From assembly GCA_027346035.1 (NCBI GenBank), contig DAIESZ010000151.1, forward strand, positions 1 through 14,118: a stretch of 14,118 nucleotides of DNA, read 5' to 3'. This DNA is from Propionibacteriaceae bacterium (lineage in GTDB: Bacteria > Actinomycetota > Actinomycetes > Propionibacteriales > Propionibacteriaceae). The notes below the pieces were generated by a model. The model was given only the letters and a program-made list of their open reading frames with translations, ran no database searches and was not told where the DNA came from. This document shows positions 7,616 to 14,118 of the stretch, in pieces (the stretch's first letter is position 1; each line of letters begins with the position of its first letter). A program made the position numbers and the translations under genes.

Positions 7616-7676
7616 CGGGGACGCTCCGTGGCTCCGGCCCGCGCTCACAGCGTCCGGGAGGAACAGCCGCCTGGGC

Positions 7677-7704
7677 CGGCCGGTGCTCTGCCCGACACTG
7701 GCCG
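7677..7704. terminator. Stem-loop between DUF881 and pabA genes
   Basis: CGGCCGGTG (7677-7685) and CACTGGCCG (7696-7704) form a nine-pair stem with one G-T wobble and a ten-base loop on the + strand. On the transcribed - strand the wobble becomes an A-C mismatch. It begins about 75 bases past the DUF881 stop, so it could end or stabilise that transcript, but there is no T tract. The rest of this 175-base gap (7604-7778) shows no convincing gene. Confidence 0.35.
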
Positions 7705-7778
7705 CTTCCGGTTCGTCGTCGACCCCCCACCGGACGCTGCCCACGTTCGGGTCGTCGACTCGCCGGGGTCGGGCACGG

Positions 7779-8564
7779 TCAGGGCATCGGGGTCGCGTAG
7801 GTGAGGTCGGCCACCCCGTTCCAGGCGGGCAGCCTGAGCGTGCCGACGCTCTGCTGGGTGTATCCGAGACCGTACGCGGTGACGTACTGCCGGTAGATCA
7901 CCGCCCCCGGGTCGGTGGCCAGGGCGTTGAGCATGGCCTGCTGGTTGCCGATCGCCTCGATGACGTAGGGCGGCGCGTAGGGCACGCCGCCCACGATGAC
8001 CGTGTTTCCCACGCACTTGATGCTGGAGGTCGACCCGATCCGCACGCCCTGGATGCTCATCGCCTCCGCGCCGGCACGCCACAACAGGTTGGTGAACGTC
8101 TGGATGTCCTGCTGGTGCACGACGAGCAGGTCGGGGTCGACGCCGACGGGCTGCACCGACAGCGGGGCGTCGTTGAGGGTCACCCGGACGCCGGGACCCG
8201 CGACGGCCACCGTCCCGGCGGCCACGGCCGCGGCCGACATGCCCTGATCGGGGGGCGCGGGGGCCGCCGAGCCCGTGAGCCGCCGCACGTCCGACTGCAG
8301 TTGCTGCGCCTGAGTGGCGAGGTCGCGGTTGTGCTGGCCCTGGGACTCGACGAGGCCGATGAGATCGCTGTTGCGGGCCGGACGCAGGTCGTGGCCGCCG
8401 GCGACCCGGGCGCTCACGGTGATCAGCGCGGCCGCCATCAGCAGGACGAATGCGGAGACGTAGCGGCGGCGTCCGTGCACCTGAATGGACCAGGCACGAT
8501 GCATCCGGGCGGGCAGGCCACGCCACCATGCGTGGCCTGGGCCCGCCGGCATCGGGTCTGACAC
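7779..8564 (-). CDS. DUF881 family membrane protein
   Basis: This 261-residue protein has a cytoplasmic N terminus, one transmembrane helix (about residues 34-52), a likely coiled coil (about 65-98, Gln/Leu-rich), and then the DUF881 domain (about 115-258). The domain contains DPDLLVVHQQDIQTFTNLLWRAGAEAM and IGSTSSIKCVGNTVIVGGVPYAPPYVIEAIG-type segments. Size and place match Rv0012 (about 262 residues), which lies between crgA and trpG in mycobacteria. The biochemical role is unknown; the B. subtilis homologues YlxW and YlxX sit near division genes, so an envelope or division role is inferred. The GTG at 8564 is chosen because GGAGG (8574-8570 on the - strand) lies five bases upstream; the ATG at 8552 has no such signal. 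It diverges from crgA across 96 bases. Confidence 0.9.
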   Translation of the reverse strand: MSDPMPAGPGHAWWRGLPARMHRAWSIQVHGRRRYVSAFVLLMAAALITVSARVAGGHDLRPARNSDLIGLVESQGQHNRDLATQAQQLQSDVRRLTGSAAPAPPDQGMSAAAVAAGTVAVAGPGVRVTLNDAPLSVQPVGVDPDLLVVHQQDIQTFTNLLWRAGAEAMSIQGVRIGSTSSIKCVGNTVIVGGVPYAPPYVIEAIGNQQAMLNALATDPGAVIYRQYVTAYGLGYTQQSVGTLRLPAWNGVADLTYATPMP

Positions 8565-8569
8565 ACGCA

Positions 8570-8574
8570 CCTCC
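8570..8574 (-). promoter_or_regulatory. Ribosome binding site fixing the DUF881 start
   Basis: GGAGG on the - strand lies five bases before the GTG at 8564 and seventeen before the in-frame ATG at 8552, so it decides for the GTG. Confidence 0.75.
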
Positions 8575-8621
8575 GCGCAGTCGCTTCGGGCTCCCGGCGT
8601 GTCTTTCTCCGGGACATTGAC

Positions 8622-8627
8622 TAGGCT
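8622..8627 (+). promoter_or_regulatory. Possible -10 box for crgA
   Basis: TAGGCT fits the actinobacterial TAnnnT pattern and lies 33 bases before the crgA GTG, leaving room for a short leader with the AAGGAG site at 8647-8652. The -35 region at the right distance is poor, so this is weak support. Confidence 0.35.
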
Positions 8628-8660
8628 ACCTGGGTACCACCGGCGTAAGGAGTCGCAACC

Positions 8661-8942
8661 GTGCCCGAGTCGAAACTGCGCACCGAAGCAGCTCGCAAGC
8701 GCAAGAAGGTCACTGATGAGCGCCTGGCCAGCAAGCGGGCCGAGCGCGAGCGCCTCGGTGTGGGCGGAGACCGCACCTGGGTTCCGTGGGTGTTCGTGCC
8801 CGTCGGCCTGCTCGGCGTCATCTGGCTGGTGCTCTACTACATCATCGGAAACTTCATCCCGGGCTTCACCGGCGGATGGAACATTCTCGTCGGTATGGGC
8901 CTGATGGCCGCATCCTTCATCATCGCGACCCTGTGGAAGTGA
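8661..8942 (+). CDS. crgA: CrgA, cell division protein
   Basis: This 93-residue protein has a basic, helical cytoplasmic N terminus (about residues 1-38, rich in Lys, Arg and Glu). Two transmembrane helices (about 41-63 and 72-92) are joined by a short turn, NFIPGFTGGWN. The layout and the final IIATLWK are typical of CrgA, a small actinobacterial membrane protein that helps place the divisome and in mycobacteria binds FtsZ, FtsQ, FtsI and PBPs. It occupies the same place and relative orientation as Rv0011c. The GTG at 8661 has AAGGAG at 8647-8652, eight bases upstream. Its last codons overlap the predicted -35 box of lipB. A long open frame on the other strand covers this gene but is the upstream extension of the DUF881 frame. 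Confidence 0.95.
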   Translation: MPESKLRTEAARKRKKVTDERLASKRAERERLGVGGDRTWVPWVFVPVGLLGVIWLVLYYIIGNFIPGFTGGWNILVGMGLMAASFIIATLWK

Positions 8943-8966
8943 CGTTCTTCCGGTCGCGGGTAGCGT
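8939..8966 (+). promoter_or_regulatory. lipB promoter, leaderless type
   Basis: GTGACG (8939-8944) and TAGCGT (8961-8966) form -35 and -10 boxes with a 16-base spacer. The ATG at 8974 begins seven bases after the -10 box, so transcription should start at the start codon itself. No Shine-Dalgarno precedes lipB. The -35 box overlaps the crgA stop codon. Confidence 0.6.
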
Positions 8967-8973
8967 GAACGCC

Positions 8974-9684
8974 ATGCGGTTCGAGCATCTGGGGTTCTCG
9001 CCCACGTTCGTCGACTACCGGGAGGCCTGGGCGTACCAGCGCGATGTCCTCACCCGGGTGGCCGACGGCACCACACCACCCACCGTGCTGCTGCTGGAGC
9101 ACTCGCCGGTCTACACCGCCGGTCGCACCACCGAAGACCACATGCGCCCCAAGGACGGCACCGAGGTCGTCGACACCGACCGGGGTGGCAAGATCACCTG
9201 GCACGGCCCCGGGCAGCTCGTCGCCTACCCGATCATCCGACTGCCGGCCCCGATCAATGTGGTGGGTCACGTGCGCAACCTCGAAGAGGTGATGATGCGG
9301 GTCACCCGCCACTTCGGGGTCGAGACAACCCGGGTCGAGGGGCGCTCCGGCGTGTGGGTGCTCGCCGACGACCGTGGCCCCGACCGCAAGGTGGGCGCGA
9401 TCGGCGTCCGGGTGTCCCGGCAGTGCACGATGCACGGTTTCGCGCTCAACTGCGACGCCGACCTGTCGTGGGGCGACAACATCGTTCCGTGCGGCATCGA
9501 GGACGCCTCGGTGTCGTCGATCTCCGCCGAACTCGGACGCCGGGTCGGCGTGCGTGACGTCCTCCCCGTGGCCGAGCGGGCGCTCGCCGACGTGCTCGAC
9601 CCGGTGGCCGCCGAGGGAATCCGCCGATGGCGGGCGTTGCTGGAGAAGCAGACGGCCGAACTGAGCGCAGGAGGAATCCGATGA
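8974..9684 (+). CDS. lipB: LipB, octanoyl-[ACP]:protein N-octanoyltransferase
   Basis: This 236-residue enzyme transfers octanoate from acyl carrier protein to a lysine of lipoyl domains (pyruvate and 2-oxoglutarate dehydrogenases, glycine cleavage H protein), forming a thioester intermediate. Family signatures are VYTAGR (46-51), [20 protein letters not shown] (68-87), Lys139 in [12 protein letters not shown] and the catalytic Cys173 in VPCGI, with GFALN (155-159) between. The Lys/Cys pair corresponds to Lys142/Cys176 of M. tuberculosis LipB. The ATG at 8974 is preferred because it follows a -10 box by seven bases and matches the family N terminus. A GTG three codons earlier lies inside that -10 box. 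The stop overlaps the lipA start (ATGA), so LipB and LipA, consecutive steps, are co-translated. Confidence 0.95.
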   Translation: MRFEHLGFSPTFVDYREAWAYQRDVLTRVADGTTPPTVLLLEHSPVYTAGRTTEDHMRPKDGTEVVDTDRGGKITWHGPGQLVAYPIIRLPAPINVVGHVRNLEEVMMRVTRHFGVETTRVEGRSGVWVLADDRGPDRKVGAIGVRVSRQCTMHGFALNCDADLSWGDNIVPCGIEDASVSSISAELGRRVGVRDVLPVAERALADVLDPVAAEGIRRWRALLEKQTAELSAGGIR

Positions 9685-10721
9685 CCAACGAGAGCACCAC
9701 CAGTCCCGTCTCCACGGCCCCCGACGGACGCCGACTGCTGCGGGTCGAGGCGAGGAATGCCGAGACCCCGATCGAGCGCAAGCCGTCCTGGATCCGCACC
9801 ACCGCCCACATGGGCGAGCAGTACTCGGAGTTGCAGTCGATGGTGAAGTCCGAGGGGCTGCACACCGTGTGCCAGGAGGCCCAGTGCCCCAACATCTTCG
9901 AGTGCTGGGAGGACCGCGAGGCCACCTTCCTCATCGGTGGTGACATCTGCACGCGGCGCTGCGATTTCTGCGACATCGCCACCGGACGCCCGCGCGCGCT
10001 CGACCCCGACGAGCCGCGGCGGGTCGCCGAGTCGGTGCAGCAGATGGGCCTCCGCTACGCCACCGTCACCGGCGTCGCCCGCGATGACCAGCCCGACGGG
10101 GCGGCGTCCCTCTACGCCGAGACGATCCGCCAGATCCACCGGGTCAACCCCAACACCGGGGTCGAGATCCTGCCCCCCGACTTCGGCGCGAAGCCCGAAC
10201 TGGTCGGCCAGGTGTTCGACGCGCGACCGGAGGTGTTCGCCCACAACCTCGAGACCGTGCCCCGCATCTTCAAGCGGATCCGCCCCGCGTTCACCTACGA
10301 CAAGTCGCTCCGGGTGCTCACGATGGCCCACGACGACGGCCTGATCACCAAGTCGAACCTCATCCTCGGCATGGGCGAGACCGCCGACGAGATCGGGCAG
10401 GCCATCCACGACCTCGCCGACGCCCACTGCGACATCCTCACGATCACGCAGTACCTCCGCCCCTCGAAGCTGCACCACCCGATCGACCGGTGGGTCGAGC
10501 CGTCCGAGTTCGTGCACTGGAGCAAGGTGGCCCGCGAGGCCGGTTTCGCCGGGGTGATGAGCGGGCCGCTCGTCCGCTCCTCGTACCGCGCGGGACGCCT
10601 CTATGTGAAGGCGATGCGCCACTACGGGCGGGAGATCCCCGAGCACCTCGCCCACCTCACGCAGGGCAACGACCTGCCGGCCCGCCAGGAGGCGGCCAGC
10701 ATCGTCGCCCAGCAGCGCTGA
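9681..10721 (+). CDS. lipA: LipA, lipoyl synthase (radical SAM)
   Basis: This 346-residue radical SAM enzyme inserts two sulfurs into the octanoyl chain that LipB places on lipoyl domains. The radical SAM cluster motif is Cys90-x3-Cys94-x2-Cys97 (ICTRRCDFC). The auxiliary, sacrificial cluster ligands are Cys64, Cys69 and Cys75 ([12 protein letters not shown]). The C-terminal RSSYRAG (299-305) supplies the serine ligand typical of lipoyl synthases. Length is slightly above the usual 300-330 because of a Ser/Thr-rich N-terminal extension. The ATG at 9681 overlaps the lipB stop and has a strong AGGAGG at 9669-9674, six bases upstream. All key residues are present. Confidence 0.97.
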   Translation: MTNESTTSPVSTAPDGRRLLRVEARNAETPIERKPSWIRTTAHMGEQYSELQSMVKSEGLHTVCQEAQCPNIFECWEDREATFLIGGDICTRRCDFCDIATGRPRALDPDEPRRVAESVQQMGLRYATVTGVARDDQPDGAASLYAETIRQIHRVNPNTGVEILPPDFGAKPELVGQVFDARPEVFAHNLETVPRIFKRIRPAFTYDKSLRVLTMAHDDGLITKSNLILGMGETADEIGQAIHDLADAHCDILTITQYLRPSKLHHPIDRWVEPSEFVHWSKVAREAGFAGVMSGPLVRSSYRAGRLYVKAMRHYGREIPEHLAHLTQGNDLPARQEAASIVAQQR

Positions 10722-10725
10722 GGAC

Positions 10726-12916
<2,191 letters not shown>

Positions 12917-12948
12917 CGCCGACCCGCCCCGAGCACCCGCCTCCCGGC

Positions 12949-12998
12949 GACCACTCCTGCCCTCGCCGGTTCCGCGGACCTCGGGCGAACGGGTGGTC
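12949..12998. terminator. Nested inverted repeat after katG
   Basis: GACCAC (12949-12954) pairs with GTGGTC (12993-12998). Inside, TCGCC (12963-12967) pairs with GGCGA (12984-12988), and GGTTCC/GGACC forms an inner stem. This multi-layer hairpin in the 131-base katG-serpin gap may end katG transcription or lie upstream of the serpin gene. No T tract follows. Confidence 0.35.
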
Positions 12999-13035
12999 AT
13001 GCACCCCTTCCCGTGCCAGAGTCGCTCTCGAGGGC

Positions 13036-13041
13036 AGGAGG
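13036..13041 (+). promoter_or_regulatory. Ribosome binding site of the serpin gene
   Basis: AGGAGG ends directly before an ATG at 13042, lies six bases before the ATG at 13048 and nine before the ATG at 13051, all in frame. The spacing favours 13048 or 13051 as the true start. Confidence 0.7.
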
Positions 13042-13047
13042 ATGACC

Positions 13048-14118
13048 ATGATGACCCGTCGCACGCTGCTCGACCTGGCCGCTCTCGCCGTGGTCGGCGT
13101 CCCGCTGATGAGTGGTTGCTCGTCGCGGAACCCTTCACGAGATACCGCCCAGTACGGCACCTGGTTCGCGAAGGACGTCACCCGAGCACCTGCGGCGCAG
13201 GCCACGTCGTCGCTCGGACCGTTCGCGGTCGCCCTGCTCGACGAGTTGGACGCCGCCAACGCGGTGGTCTCGCCGTTGTCGCTGGCCGCGGCCATCGGCA
13301 TGCTCCGCAACGGCGCGGCCGGCGTGACGGCGTCCGAACTGCAGCACCTGTTCGGCAGCACCACCGAGCACCTGGACGCCGAACTCAACGCGGTGCTGCA
13401 GGCCCTCGACGCGGTCGGCGCGCGCGACAAGGTGACGCTGACCGTCGCCGACGCCGCCTGGGCACAGCGGGGCTTCGACCTGAGCAAGCCGTTCCTCGAC
13501 GCGCTCGCCCGGTGGTTCGGCGTCGGGGTGATCCCGACCGACTTCACGACCGACCCGGAGGCCGCCCGGAACGGCATCAACGCCTGGGCGGCGAAGAACA
13601 CCAACGGGCTGATCGACGAGATCCTTCCCCCGGGGTCGGTCGACGGGCTGACCCGGCTGGTGCTCGGCAACGCGGTCTACTTCAAGGGACGCTGGCAGGT
13701 GTCCTTCGACCCGGCCAAGACCGCCGACGGCCCGTTCACCGGCAGCGCCGGGCAACAGCTACAGGCCCCGCTGATGCACTCGTCGCAGAAGATCCGGTTC
13801 GCGTTCGGCGAGACCTGGAAGGGCGCCTCGATTCCCTTCGCCGACCCCGATGTCGAGCTGCTGCTGGTGCGGCCGATCGTCCGGGTCCCCGGCGGCTGGG
13901 ACGCCACCCGCCCCTTGGGCACGCTGGCCCGGATCGGCGGCGCCGCGACCTTCGAGAAGGTGCTGGCGGCCGCACCCGAGAAGCGCGACCTCACCATGCC
14001 GAAGTGGCACGCCGAGCTCTACCGCGACCTGGTCGGCGACTTGGAGGCGCTGGGCGTCACCACCCTGTTCGGCGACCACAGCGATCTCAGCGGCCTGACC
14101 GACAGCCACCTGCCCATG
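13048..14118 (+). CDS. Serpin-family protease inhibitor, predicted lipoprotein (3' end outside window)
   Basis: The frame stays open to the window edge, giving 357 residues. The N terminus carries TRRTLLDLAALAVVG followed by LMSGC, a signal peptide with an arginine pair and a lipobox-like cysteine (Cys24 here). Export followed by lipid anchoring, possibly by the Tat route, is therefore inferred. The rest is a serpin fold: AVVSPLSLAAAIGML (breach/shutter helix B), GINAWAAKNTNGLIDEILP, LVLGNAVYFKGRW, LTMPKWHAE, and LGVTTLFGDHSDLSGL. Serpins trap serine or cysteine proteases by a suicide mechanism through an exposed reactive-centre loop. About 50-70 residues with that loop are missing, so the target cannot be predicted. 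The gene has AGGAGG at 13036-13041 and follows katG in the same direction. Confidence 0.9.
   Translation, partial: MMTRRTLLDLAALAVVGVPLMSGCSSRNPSRDTAQYGTWFAKDVTRAPAAQATSSLGPFAVALLDELDAANAVVSPLSLAAAIGMLRNGAAGVTASELQHLFGSTTEHLDAELNAVLQALDAVGARDKVTLTVADAAWAQRGFDLSKPFLDALARWFGVGVIPTDFTTDPEAARNGINAWAAKNTNGLIDEILPPGSVDGLTRLVLGNAVYFKGRWQVSFDPAKTADGPFTGSAGQQLQAPLMHSSQKIRFAFGETWKGASIPFADPDVELLLVRPIVRVPGGWDATRPLGTLARIGGAATFEKVLAAAPEKRDLTMPKWHAELYRDLVGDLEALGVTTLFGDHSDLSGLTDSHLPM

Noticed and set aside
7578..8561. A 327-codon + strand open frame opposite the DUF881 gene
   Set aside because: The translation is Gly/Arg/His-rich with no domain, and the - strand gene is clearly supported by its transmembrane helix, conserved segments and start signal.
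8565..9005. N-terminal extension of the DUF881 frame across crgA
   Set aside because: It would overlap crgA completely on the other strand; the GGAGG-preceded GTG at 8564 gives the family length.

Overview
The window is high-GC DNA with dense, overlapping genes and mostly G- or C-ending codons. It carries the conserved actinobacterial cell-envelope signalling locus, so the host is an actinomycete (Actinomycetota). Gene order and orientation from fhaA to crgA match the Mycobacterium tuberculosis Rv0020c-Rv0011c region, apart from one missing gene (pknA). A propionibacterial-type relative is plausible, but the sequence alone does not prove it.

Region 1 (1-6916, + strand) holds the 3' end of fhaA, then fhaB, pstP, rodA, pbpA and pknB. 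The first five genes are linked by 1- to 4-base overlaps or a 1-base gap, so they are almost certainly co-transcribed and translationally coupled. pknB follows after 76 bases with its own ribosome binding site and possibly its own promoter. Together they form a phospho-signalling and peptidoglycan-elongation unit. PknB is a PASTA Ser/Thr kinase, PstP the opposing phosphatase, FhaA and FhaB phospho-threonine readers, and RodA-PbpA a glycan polymerase/transpeptidase pair. The usual second kinase gene, pknA, is absent between pbpA and pknB.

Region 2 (6965-8942) holds a glutamine amidotransferase (pabA/trpG type) and a DUF881 membrane protein, both on the - strand, followed by divergent crgA on the + strand. 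The pknB and amidotransferase genes converge on a 48-base gap containing a GC-rich hairpin.

Region 3 (8974-10721, +) is lipB-lipA, the lipoate attachment and synthesis pair, overlapping by four bases. Region 4 (10760-12916, +) is katG, a catalase-peroxidase. Region 5 (13048 to the end, +) is a lipoprotein serpin that runs off the window before its reactive-centre loop.

No RNA genes, CRISPR arrays, insertion sequences or phage genes were seen, and no gene-free stretch exceeds about 180 bases. I did not find a wholly new system. The best leads are: the missing pknA; a FHA domain in FhaB lacking its conserved histidine; an abrupt codon and strand-composition change inside pknB; three genes whose -10 boxes imply leaderless transcripts; and the exported serpin.
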